The notes under the pieces are model-generated. The model had not been told where the DNA came from. It was given only the letters and a program-made list of their open reading frames with translations, and did no database searches. The translations under genes were made by a program, and so were the position numbers. This document shows, piece by piece, positions 21,558 through 32,420 of a stretch of 64,000 nucleotides of DNA. How positions within the stretch are numbered: position 1 is the first letter of the stretch; each line of letters begins with the position of its first letter. This DNA is from Nymphaea colorata (taxonomy: Eukaryota > Streptophyta > Magnoliopsida > Nymphaeales > Nymphaeaceae). The DNA lies in contig NC_045150.1 in NCBI RefSeq assembly GCF_008831285.2, positions 248,001 to 312,000 of the forward strand. Direction: 5' to 3'.

Positions 21558-22172
21558 TCACTTTGCCGGTGGCGGTGGCGGTGGCGATGGCCAAACGAAG
21601 ACTCGCATAGGTGGTGGTGGAGACGGCGACTTGTAAGTTGGTGGTGGGGGTGGACTGTAAACTGGCGGCGGTGGTGGAGGAGACTTCTGCACTGGTGGTG
21701 GCGGAGGTGGGCTATATACGGGAGGTGGTGGGCTGTAGATTGGTGACGGCGGTGGTGGTGGTGGTGGAGACTTCTGCACAGGTGGTGGAGGTGGTGGGCT
21801 GTAAATTGGTGACGGCGGAGGTGGTTGTGGTGGAGACTTCTGCACTGGTGGTGGAGGAGGTGGGCTATACACGGGAGGTGGTGGGCTGTAGACTGGTGAC
21901 GGCGGCGGTGGTGGTGGAGACTTCTTAACAGGTGGTGGCGGAGGTGGGCTATAGACGGGTGGTGGAGGACTGTACTCTGGCGGCGGAGGAGGTGGTGGTG
22001 GAGGTTCATAACCAGGAGATGGTGGCTCTGGGACGGGAGGCAGAATGGGCGGCAGAGGAGGAAGCCGAATGGGGGGGAGTTCAATACCTATCAACAGTCT
22101 TCTCCCATTTGCCCCCATTGCTAAAACGGCAAGCACCATGGCCAAGCATATTTCCTGCACGCCGGCGGCCAT
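21558..22172 (-). CDS. extensin-like proline-rich cell-wall protein
   Basis: Extensins are secreted, hydroxyproline-rich glycoproteins that cross-link in the cell wall. This 204-residue protein opens with a signal peptide (about residues 1-22, hydrophobic core LAMVLAVLAM). A Leu/Pro/Ile-rich part follows, and then from about residue 55 to the end comes an array of Ser-Pro3-6 blocks, many as Tyr-Ser-Pro-Pro-Pro-Pro with Val-Gln-Lys-Ser-Pro between them. Ser-Pro4 and Val-Tyr motifs are sites for arabinosylation and tyrosine cross-linking in this family. It is intronless. An upstream in-frame Met at 22244 was rejected because a TATA box at 22228-22235 would lie inside that extension. The start at 22170-22172 sits in a good context (GCCATGG) and directly precedes the signal peptide. 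It could instead be termed a proline-rich or PELPK-type protein. Confidence 0.85.
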   Translation of the reverse strand: MAAGVQEICLAMVLAVLAMGANGRRLLIGIELPPIRLPPLPPILPPVPEPPSPGYEPPPPPPPPPEYSPPPPVYSPPPPPPVKKSPPPPPPSPVYSPPPPVYSPPPPPPVQKSPPQPPPPSPIYSPPPPPPVQKSPPPPPPPSPIYSPPPPVYSPPPPPPVQKSPPPPPPVYSPPPPPTYKSPSPPPPMRVFVWPSPPPPPPAK

Positions 22173-22227
22173 GGCTCTGCAGGAACGATCAAAATCTTTC
22201 GGTGATGTGCCATTCGCAAAATTCACA

Positions 22228-22235
22228 TATTTATA
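22228..22235 (-). promoter_or_regulatory. TATA box of the extensin-like gene
   Basis: TATAAATA on the minus strand, about 55 bases upstream of the chosen start codon. This spacing leaves a short 5' leader, usual for plant genes, and decides the start in favour of the downstream Met. Confidence 0.6.
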
Positions 22236-22299
22236 TGCATTCATATTTTGGAGTAAAGATTGTTGTACGAACGTAAAAAACGAAAAAAACCAAAAATGT

Positions 22300-25200
22300 T
22301 AGAATTTGCCTGAGTAGCTTCCTCGATTCATCGTTCTTAGGTGTAATTCAGAAGCAAACAACTGAGATCTTATCTACTGGCACCCAATTGGCCTCTATTT
22401 TGGATCCATTCATCAAAAAGTTAGGCCATCATTATTGGTTTTTCTGATACTGAGTTGTTCTTGTTCACATATGCGATCATGTTTGGTGAGGGCCTTTTCT
22501 ATCCCGATGCTGTTTGTTTCCCGATTACTAGGCCCTACAACTTGGCCCTCAAATGTTTTCTATCGGCCGGCCGGGCGTCGCCGTGTACGTGATGGGGCCG
22601 CGAAGATTCGAGGCCCGAGTTGATATTTTTGCCCGAAAGTTAAAGCCAGCCAAATGCAAATGTTAGTGAATGGTGGCACGAGCTTGTAATACAGGCCAGC
22701 TGCATTTCTTTGGCTTAACGCATCCAAGAAAAGGGGGACGAGAGTGAGAATTTCAGAACCCAAAGTCTACGTCCTTTTTACTTTATGAGGGCGTTTGTCT
22801 TCCTGGGCCTCGCGATGAAAGATGATTTGAGACCTTAGATCCCAGGATATGAAGTCACCAAGAATAATTAAGTTCTTGATATGTTTTGCTGGATAGTGAT
22901 CAACACGGTGCAATGTGACTTAAGCCTAAATGAGTTGCAATCTTCGATTGAATTGGCATTGAGAAACTGTAGCCCAAGGCCAATCTTAATGTGGCTAGGA
23001 TTGGTGAACAATGTAAATTTGGCACCCTGAAAATTCAGGATTTAAATGGATACAGATGCACATATTCCGTTCTAGGCTAATTAGAGTCTACTACATCCAT
23101 CCTAGCTAGGATTAAGCCCAGGGATTAGATTAGGAAATTAAGAACATGGTTTCATATTAGGTGATGCATTAAAGATTTTTTTTTTTTTTTGTGGTTCCTT
23201 GGGTTGATGCAAGTGGAGCCACTTGTTTGGAGTATTTGTCTCATTTCTATGACCTTTTTTTGTTTTCATTGCATGGATATTATTAGATTGACTAGGTATG
23301 TTGATGAAAAATTAAACAAATCAATGTCCAATAATTTATTTCGGCGAGCATTTTAGGAGTTACATGAGATCAATTTCGAAATATAGTTTGACCACTCCAC
23401 CCCCCACCACCCTCCCCCGCCCCCAAATCTTCTAATTTTGGTTAGAAAAGTTACCCATTATAATTTATAAAAAATTCTTTTACCTCTTTAAGAGCTTTTG
23501 AAAATACAGTTTGGCTATATGAAATTTTATAAAAATATAATTCGACTCCATAAAAAAAAATCTATCTCCACCCCTTCTCGTGTCCAAGGACATGACATGG
23601 ATGTATCTCATATGTAGAGGGTTTGTGTGTTTCCATAATTCAAGTGCAACCCTCCAGTGTCTTGGTATCAATGTCAGATGCTGCCATGTTGATCGCTTAC
23701 AGAGGAAAAACTAATCCACTTGGCTGTCTTGGCACAGTGTGAAGTTGAACCGATGTTCTTCAAATGGGGGAATGTCCCCTTTTACTTTTTGTTTTTTCCT
23801 ATTTTAAGGTTATAATTGTCATTTAAAAAAATTAATTTTTTTCCACTTTTACTATTGTGTAAGGTTAGGCCACATGTGACCACATATTTTGATATGGTTC
23901 TGATAGTTGAAACACATGTTCTAAGGACATGCGTGTGCTCCATGAACATTTGTTCCCGTTGCCAAATTGTATCGGAGATGAGATTTTGTGAAAGAAGGGG
24001 ATGGAGTATTTGTGAAATTTTTTGTAAAGTAATGAGAATTTTAGATTTTTTCAATTTTTCACAATCCTTTTTTACCCTTCTTAAGTTGGTTTGAGATGCT
24101 CTTTGGTCCCAAGCTTATTAGTAAGACAAGGTAGGGCACCTAGTGAGTTGACCCATGTTGTGGTGTGGTGTGGTCTCTTTGATCCAGTTAACCTTGAAAA
24201 TGGCTTGTTTTCCATGGGCTCATTGCCTAAGTGGGGGCCTTATCAGGCTCTATCATCTCCCAAGCTGGCAGCCAGCTGTGGTTGGGCCAAGCGGATGGCC
24301 ACTCTATATATAGCTCTCTAGCTACTAATGCTCCTTTGGCATATGTTTTTAGTAAAAAGTTTTAAATTTTTAGCTATTCGGCTATATCTTGCATCCGGCA
24401 AAACTTAGAGCACAAAGAGAAAATAATCTACAATGCATCAATACTTAGTGTAACTAAACAGTCGTCAACAATAAAGTAGTGTTGTACACCTCAAATTCAA
24501 GTGCCTAATGTGCCCTTGGTCAAATTTGTTTTACAAGTTTCGGCAAATAGCCCTTCGACATATTTCATGCTAAGTATACCAAACTATAATGTTCATTCTA
24601 AGTTTCGAGTTCACAAATTTGAAATATTTTCGCACAACAACTCAACCTGGCTGTAGGAAAATGAGAAACTATGAAGTGAGAAATGAATTTAATGTTCTGT
24701 TCATGCCCCTTGAATAAAAATTGTTCGCTTTATTACATTTTGAATAAAAACAGTTGGTTTAATAGGCATGTTATATCCAACAAAATCAATTATTGTCTTG
24801 GAGGACACACTAAAGTTGCAAAAGCCGACTTATCTTTCAAAATTTAGTAAGGAAAGTCTTAAAGGTGCTAGAAACAGGAAGATAATTGTATATTCTCTAA
24901 GCACTTGCACACTGAAGAAGCAAAACTAATCATGATTCATTTACCAATATTGGTTAATTCAAATATATAAAGCTTGACATACATGATATGACTTATATAT
25001 GGATTATGAAAAAACTTTCTTGTATCTCTTGAGAGTACAATATAAGTCCAAAACTAATGTTGTTGCTTTACAAATAACTAAGAGTTTAACATTTCTCCCA
25101 GAGTATGAATATGTGTTTGAAGATACTTATTCTATAATGTCAATTTGAATTTTTGAATCTAGTTTGCCTGGTTCACTTGAAAATATCATGTCATTCTTAA

Positions 25201-26390
25201 GGAGTATGATAGGAAGTTTACATACCAATCATAGCAAGGCAACATTTAAAATCATATTTATTTAAATAATTCTAACCCATAATACTCCTTTATCAATTGA
25301 GTATTCTAATATGTCAAAATCTATCATTTTCTATTGAGTTCTTAAAATTGTATTCATAGCCTTGTCACAAGTTGCAATTGAGGCCATGCACTCACATGAA
25401 TTTATTAATTTAACTTGGTTGGATATATACTCATATAGATAGGCAATAAGGTATGCAAGAAAATTTAGATAACATTAAATAAATAGTATCTTACACAAGC
25501 TTATACGGAGTCTTAGGAAGGCACTCCAAAACTAAGTTTTGGAAACCAAGCATGTTCTCGGAAAGTTTGACTGCCATCAAAACTCGATTTGAAGAAAAGC
25601 CCGTTTTGAAAAAACTATGTTTGGTAAGAGGGGGTGACGAACCTAACCACCCCTAGGTCATTCATAAAACTTGGGTTTTAGTGTGTTATTCAAAAGAAGA
25701 AAACCATGAGTTTCCACAAAACTGGATTAGATGAGAGTGCAAACCAAGTGCTCCAGTAAACTTTACATGTATCAAAATGCAAGTCTTTGACTGCGGTTTT
25801 GTAAATAAATTAGCTCAATCCTAAAGGAAGATATAAGTTTTGAAACAACTTTTTGTCAATATAACATCATATATATACTTGCATTTATGTTTAAGCTTAT
25901 TATGGATCATGTAAATATATCATGAATGTTACAATAGCCATTTATAGGCAAATTAATTTAAACAACCATTCCTAAATGGTTCAGAAATCTTTGTAGTTAA
26001 TTTTTTATGTATTCCTACAAAACTAACAAAAATTTTAGCATTTTATATTTCACAAGTCTACATAGATATGTTTCTTGCTACAATATAACATACTAGTTCA
26101 TTAAAAACATATGTCTACTTTTTTGTTTATTGTTATGTACTGGTTATGAAAATTAATGGTCCCCTTTTTGTAGCTGTTTTCAATTAACTTGGGTGGACAT
26201 GAACATGTATTGTCGTATAAAGTAAACATGTTATTAAATATTATACATTTTCTTTCTTAAATACTTATATATATGTTATCAATTATCATTTTAGTGATCA
26301 TTTTAGTTTCATGATTTAGACTTTTAGTTGTTAATCACGTAATCTTAATGACTATGCTTTGTGTGTTAGCATTTTAATTTAATAATTATG
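22300..26390. other. unassigned spacer
   Basis: AT-rich, with scattered stops in all frames. A C-rich CCCCCCACCACCC patch lies near 23400 and a poly-T run at 23178. The block 25500-25775 is a candidate dispersed repeat (see the entry at 17755). Short frames at 23480-24320 have no motif. Confidence 0.4.
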
Positions 26391-26394
26391 ATAG

Positions 26395-29175
26395 ACATGA
26401 ATGATACTTCAAACTCGTTGTCAAAAACAAGGATCCTGGTTGGGATCATTGCATACTTATTGACAATAAAAGAAAAAGTGTTACGCATAGATATTGTAAG
26501 AAGAAAATGTCTAGCGGTGTTAACAAGATGAAGCATCATCTTGCACATATAAAAGGTGAAGTTGAACTTTGCAGCAACGTTGAACTAAACATTAAAATAG
26601 AAATCATTCATTATATCATGGGGCTTAGCACTTTAAAAACTGAGAAGAAATGACAACATGTGATTTAAGTTTCAATGAAGATTATGAACATGCCAAAATA
26701 AGGCTATCGAAGTTGACAAGAGGAGGTATGTATAATTTTGCTGTCAATATGCAGCCTAAATTTACAAACTTGAGACAACTGAATTTAGAAGAAAAAATTG
26801 ACAAGCAAACACAACAAAGAATGTGTGCAGATATTTTCAAGGTTTTTTATCATGCCGCAATTTCATTTAATACAATTAGTTCACCTTATTTACAATGAAA
26901 TGATACAAGTTAATAGGTGAATTTGGGCCTAATGTGAAACCCCTTACAAGGAAAGAGCTTGTTGGAAAATTGTTAGATAATGAAATGAAGAATATTAAAA
27001 CATCGATATATCTAAAAGAATCATGGAGCTCAACCAGTTGTACTATAACGGCTGATGGCTAGAAGAACAATAAAAGTCAAATATTGATCAATTTTTAGGT
27101 TTACTATCCAAGAGGGGTATACTTTTTAAGGTCAATTGATGCTTCTAATATTGTCAAAGATGCAAGAATTATATTTATGATGATGAAACAAGTTGTAGTA
27201 AAAGTTGGCAAGGAGAATGTGGTACACATAACTATTACTTACCATTAATTTTTTCTCTTATAACTATAACAATTTAATTTTGGATGTATAAACTCATAAA
27301 GTTTACTGTTTATGTATAAACTCATAAAGTTTACTGTTTACCATCATTTTAGGTTGTCACTAATAATGCTACCAATTTTGTTGTCGTAGAAAGATTATTA
27401 GAAAAAAAAAATATGACTTATTTTGGATGTCATGAATTGTTCATTGTTTAGATCTGATTATTGAAGATATTGGGAAGATGATGAATTAATGAATTGTATA
27501 TCTAAAGAAACAACAATAACAAAGTTTATATACAACCATACATTATTGTTGCATATGATGAAAAATAGTGTCACCAACAATAAAGAGATATTGAGGCTAG
27601 TGGAGACAAGGTTTGCAACTAACTTTATTTTGCTTCAAAGTTTGTTGGAAGACAAAAATGGCTTGAGAAAAATGTTTGTATCTGATAAGTGAACTACTTC
27701 AAAATTCTATAAGTTGGAAGAAGGGAAAGAAGTTGAGAATATCATCTGGAATCCATTCTTTCATAAAAGCAGTAGTTGTCTTAGTGAAGACAATATAGTC
27801 TTTGCTTCAAGTGTTAAGAATGGTTGATAATCAACCCACAATGGGTTATATATATGAAGCAATGGATCGGCTAAAATGAAAATAAAAGAAATTTAAGGTG
27901 GTGACGAGATGAAATATAAATTTTATTATGACATAGTTGATAAAAGAAGGGAAGGCCAACTACACCACTCTCTTCATTCTATGGAATACTTTTTAAATCC
28001 AGCATTTAAATATTCTTCTAATTTTTCAACAGTAAATTATAGTCTTATGTTGTGTTTATGTTGTCATAATATTTAATAATTCACATGAATTTTGCTTTTC
28101 CTTCTATTTATTTGTAGCATCCTGATGTTAGGTGTAGACTAAAAGAATGCATCATGCACTTAGAGTCAGACACTCAAAAGGTAGAGGATGAGACATTACA
28201 AGTTTGTTTTTTATTTTTACATACTAATAGGCAAAGTTCAACCTTGAAACTCATTTGTATATTATGTAAATGTGTTATTGTTTATTTTATCTTAATTTTT
28301 AATATTCTTGTTATAGATTAAGGATTTCACACATGCTAAATCAGATTTCATACTCATTTGGCGATAAAGACTAGACAAAAGGAAATACCAGGTGCCCTTT
28401 TATAACTTTTAGAAGTCGCTTTTTGTTGTTTAAATTTTTTTTTCAAAGTATACAATTCATGATGTATACAATATCTTAATTTGTCCTATAGCAATATGGT
28501 GGAAAGAACATGGATCTTGTGCACCAGAACTACAAAAAATTGCAGTACGAATTCTTAGTCAAACATGTTCTTCAAGTGGTTGTGTTCATAATTGAAGCAC
28601 ATTTGAGCAAATTCATACGAAAAGGTGCAATAGACCACAACAGAAAAGGTTGAATAACTTGGTATATGTACATTATAACTTAAGACTAAAGTATAAACAA
28701 CTTTTGAGTATACAAAATCTCAGTCCTATCTCATTGGATAATATTTTTATTGAGAATAATCTCATTGATGATTGGATAGAAAAACCAAAAAAATGGTGTT
28801 AAAGATGAAGTTTGTATCCTACTGAAGTTTGATGAATTTAGTTTTGTAGTTTACCTTTGGATATTTATCATTTGTTTTATTTTTTATTTTTATTTTTAAA
28901 TGTAAGGTGAACAAGAAGATACATAAATTAATTTGCTAAGGTGCAATGTAAAAATCGAAGATGAAGGGGCAAGTTCAAAACAAGCAAATGAAGAGAATGA
29001 GAAAGATGACTCCAACTATGTGGATTTGTTTTTGTTGGATGATGATAGTTATGATGATGCTGATAGCAACGAAGTGGCTGATGATGATGGGAAAATCTCT
29101 AATTTTTTAGTACACATATATACAAATGTACTGACTATACATTTATGGGATCATGATAGATTCAACAGTTAATTG
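26395..29175 (+). pseudogene. degenerate hAT transposase gene (BED finger, DUF659 region, dimerisation domain)
   Basis: hAT transposases cut and paste the element. In order, this remnant shows the following. A BED-type zinc finger at 26432-26570, with an Asp-Pro-Gly-Trp start and a Met-Lys-His-His-Leu-Ala helix. A Ser-Pro-Tyr-Leu-Gln segment ending near 26895. A DUF659-like block at 26925-27240 with Thr-Ala-Asp-Gly-Trp, of which the Trp codon is now a stop. A block at 27345-27690. The C-terminal hAT dimerisation domain at 28497-28700, starting Trp-Trp-Lys and containing Ser-Ser-Ser-Gly-Cys and Asn-Asn-Leu-Val-Tyr-Val-His-Tyr-Asn-Leu. An Asp/Glu-rich tail at 28933-29172 follows. Stops and frame changes occur in several blocks, and intron-like AT-rich gaps separate them. 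Terminal repeats were not found. Confidence 0.82.
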
Positions 29176-29640
29176 TTTTGCTTTTTTCAAAATCGCTGAT
29201 GTGTTTTTTTGTTCATATTAGAAAATATGGATATGTATAGATGTCAAGTGTCCATAAATTATATAAAGACAAATGTCGTATATTCTTTTTGAGTGGAATG
29301 ATGTTTTTTGCATATTACCATTTGAGTAATTGTTTTTGTAAGCTAATCAGTTAAATGAACATGATATGGCGCACAAACATATGAAATGGTAAATTCATTT
29401 TTGTTACATTTTTTTCCTTTTTGTTTGTTTGTCATTAATGTGACAATGAGACAATGTGACAACTTTAAATTTATACATAAGTTGTGAAAAGATATTTGTT
29501 GCTTATAGCTGAAATTTATAATTATATATGCATTATGTAGTTGATTGTTGAGGTTTGATATGTAGTAAATATGTTCAATGTCATCAATATGCAGTAAAAA
29601 TATATTAAAAAAATTCATGACCTAACCAAAGACTTGGTCA
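29176..29640. other. AT-rich spacer after the hAT gene
   Basis: No structure seen; may contain the eroded right end of the hAT element. Confidence 0.35.
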
Positions 29641-29662
29641 TCTGCCGATCCGAGTTCGAGTC

Positions 29663-30177
29663 ATGGTTTTGCCAACTATTCATTTTGCGGCATTAATTGG
29701 GCCCCTAAATGATGTTGCTAACCTTCAAATTTGGGTAGCCACTGAATTGTATAGTGAAAGTCAGAGAAGGGACGGTATGAGGAGAATTTATATCAACATT
29801 GTTAACGTTAAAGAGACCAGGACATGGAAGATGGCAGGTATGAATTACTTTGGTGATGATACCCTTGGCATGGCTGTTCTGATTCCAGCAAGAGTGAAGA
29901 TTTTTTAGGCTGAGTTGGCTGTCTTAGCTCACATACTTAGGTTTCATAAATGTTATGGAGACATGGTGCTTGTAACCTCCTTGTATGTTCAATTTGTTAG
30001 AAGATCTAAGCAGATCATTGAAGGTTGTAGGCTATGACTTGAGTGGTGCAATGGGATAAAATGGCCATTAGAGAGAATTACTATTGACAGAGGTCTCCCT
30101 GCCTCTCAGCTTGGCTCATTTGTGAGTGACTACTTGAACGTAATTGATGATGTTTCCGTAAATTTTGCTAATGGGTG
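29663..30177 (+). pseudogene. unidentified coding-like fragment
   Basis: A plus-strand frame starts with Met at 29663 and continues with two in-frame stops (near 29906 and 30034) to about 30177. The middle has an Ala-Glu-Leu-Ala-Val-Leu-Ala-His-Ile-Leu block, which faintly resembles the Ala-Glu-containing helix of retroelement RNase H. I could not confirm any catalytic Asp, so no function is assigned. It may be the tail of an old retroelement. Confidence 0.2.
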
Positions 30178-30488
30178 ACTTGATTTTTGCTTTTTTGGGT
30201 ATGGGTTTTTGGTGGCTTGTACGTATGTAAAGGGCGGAGTCAGCTCTTTAGTTGCCATCACATTTTTGCGAAGCTCTTCTAATTTATCTCAAATCTTTCA
30301 TTTGCTGTATACACCATTTTCTGTTTTAATAAAGGCAGGGGACATATTCCCCAATAGTAATTTACTTCAAGGTGATGACTATTTTTATCATCTAGTATTA
30401 GTTCACACATTTTTCTTCTTGCTTTCCTTTCAACCCATCCATTTCCTTAAGATGGATGGTCTTGGTTAGATGGTTGGGTGACTCGATA

Positions 30489-30490
<2 letters not shown>
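30178..30490. other. unassigned spacer
   Basis: One 86-codon plus-strand frame (30209-30469) without motif. Nothing else seen. Confidence 0.35.

Positions 30491-30548
<58 letters not shown>
30491..30548. repeat. (AT)n microsatellite, about 29 units
   Basis: Uninterrupted AT dinucleotide run. Confidence 0.97.
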
Positions 30549-30550
<2 letters not shown>

Positions 30551-31152
30551 CTGGTGTTGGTAACTGGATTAATTACCATGTGAATACTCTAAGAATCTGC
30601 CCTTAAGATTGGGGCATATTGATAGAAGACTGAGTTAAAGCACTCACATAGTGTTGCAATTGCTAATCAGCCCCTAAAAGTATAAAAAATATTAGCAACA
30701 GCGATGTTCTTATGTGTTATGTAATATATTATTTTAACTTGAGTTTTCAAAGTCACATAATTTCAAAATTGTTCATTGTGCATACTTATTAAGCGTGGCC
30801 GACAACCTTCTTAGAAGCACTTAGAAACACCACTTAAATGAATGGAAGGGCGACCATTACTAGTTAACTTTAGAAATTGTCTCTTATAATCTGACCTTAG
30901 ACAGAATATTTTCATTTCATTGTGTTCTTAGAGCATTAGGCTTTTAATTATGAGTTGTATTTAGTAATTTTATTCATTTAAACTTGTAATAGGTCATTGG
31001 ATGATTTTATTTTTGTACTTGTAACAATAAAGAGAATTAGTTCTTGTGTCAAAAAGTTTAGATTTTAATTCTATTTTCTTAGATAGACTAGGACCACTAC
31101 TGAGGAACAACAAGTTATTATTTATCAATTTAATTTGATGTATGTTAAACAA
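30549..31152. other. unassigned spacer
   Basis: AT-rich, no feature recognised. Confidence 0.4.
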
Positions 31153-32420
31153 TACTAGAAAAAAACTGATGATTTAGCGATGGCTAAAAAACGTTGGTAA
31201 AAGATGGCTATGCATCGGTAAACGTTTTACCGACGTTTGAGGCAATCGACGTTGAAAATAAAGTTGGTGAAAACTATCACTGATATTCAAGCACACATGT
31301 CGGTGTAGAATTCTGCGCCGACGCATCATGTGCTTAGGCAAATAAAATTATTATGGACCTTTGTGGTCGTCAATAATAAAATATCCATCGACACATGGCA
31401 TGTGTCAGTAAAACTTTTACCAACACATTTTTGGCATCTATAAACCTTTTTATCAACATACAGTGGACGTCGGTAATATATTTATGGATGTCAGTGAAGA
31501 TTTGTTAATTTCTTTTTATTGACCCATATTCATGTTACATTTATATCAAACATATATAGCTGCAGTGAAACTGAAAAAAAAAAACCATAAAATAGAAACA
31601 ACAAGAAGATAGAGAAGACATGAACCAAACAAAATAAACAATATGAAACAACAAGAAGATAGAGAAGACATTAACCAAATATAATAAACGACAAGAAACA
31701 ACAAGAAGATAGAGAAGACATGAACTAGGCAGGAATGCAGAAACACAAAACTTGACTTAAAGATGCAAAAACCTAAAATCATTACCCTAAAACAATATCA
31801 TAACCTAAAATCATTTACAAATAAAAAAAAAACTTAACATTAAGCTCAACCAACCTACCTTTTTATCATTTAGACATAAAAAATTGTTTAAGAACACCTG
31901 CAATTTCCCAAAAACTTTAGTAAACACTAGTGGAAAGAAGGAGCAAAAAGAAAAATATGGAAGATGAAGAAAGGAGAAGAATGGCTCAAGCAGAGGTTTA
32001 GTGAGGGAAGTTTTGCGGCAACTTTTACCGATGTTTTACATGTGTCAGTGAAGGATACTTTTAAAGCATGACCAGGTAAAAATTTACTGATGTTGGAACA
32101 ATGGTAAAAATGACATGTTTAGCGACGTTTTCGAGCTGAACATCGGTAAAAGTTCAACTTCAAATGACATCCTAACCGCATGGCACAGATGCGTTTTTGA
32201 GACATCAATAAAAGTGACATGTTTATCAACGCTTTTGAACGGGACGTCGGTAAAAGTTTAGCTTCAACAACATCCTCGTGGCAAGCATCAGTGAAGGGAA
32301 CTTGCACTGACATCTAGATCTGGATGTCAGTAGAAATTAAATCTTCACCGACATTTAAAGCCAGATGTGGGTAACATCCAATTTTTTTACGCACCGGTGA
32401 ATCCATTTTTTTTTGTAGTG
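31153..32420. mobile_element. CACTA-like non-autonomous element, about 1.27 kb
   Basis: The right end reads TTTTTTTTTGTAGTG, whose inverse is CACTACAAAAAAAAA, the classic end of plant CACTA elements. The left end reads TACTAGAAAAAAA, the same end with two changes. Subterminal regions at both ends (31180-31500 and 32010-32400) are packed with CGTCGGTAAAA, ACATCGGTAAAAGT and CGACGTTT words in both orientations, as expected for CACTA transposase-binding repeats. No transposase gene is present. The 3-bp target duplication is not preserved, so the left border could be off by a few bases. Confidence 0.78.
31595..31744. repeat. 50-bp minisatellite, three units, inside the CACTA-like element
   Basis: Units start at 31595, 31645 and 31695 with GAAACAACAAGAAGATAGAG and share AGAAGACATNAACNA. 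The first two are nearly complete; the third ends after TGAACTAGGC. The repeat keeps a minus-strand frame open by chance. Confidence 0.92.

Noticed and set aside
22173-22244. Upstream Met extension of the extensin-like gene
   Set aside because: The segment contains the TATA box, and it would place the signal peptide in the interior.
21539-22302. Long open frames on the plus strand and in other minus frames over the extensin gene
   Set aside because: They are shadows of the proline-codon repeat. His/Arg-rich or Trp/Val-rich products are not seen in real proteins, and only one frame has a signal peptide and TATA box.
29646-29662. GAGTTCGAGTC, similar to a tRNA B box
   Set aside because: No acceptor or D-arm partner was found upstream; it could be a tRNA or SINE fragment but is too short to call.
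31595-31744. Three 50-bp repeats, considered as a CRISPR-like array
   Set aside because: Units are contiguous without unique spacers, inside a plant transposon; this is a minisatellite.
31546-31782. 78-codon frame rich in Phe, Leu and Ser on the minus strand
   Set aside because: It is the translation of the 50-bp minisatellite, which lacks stops in one frame.
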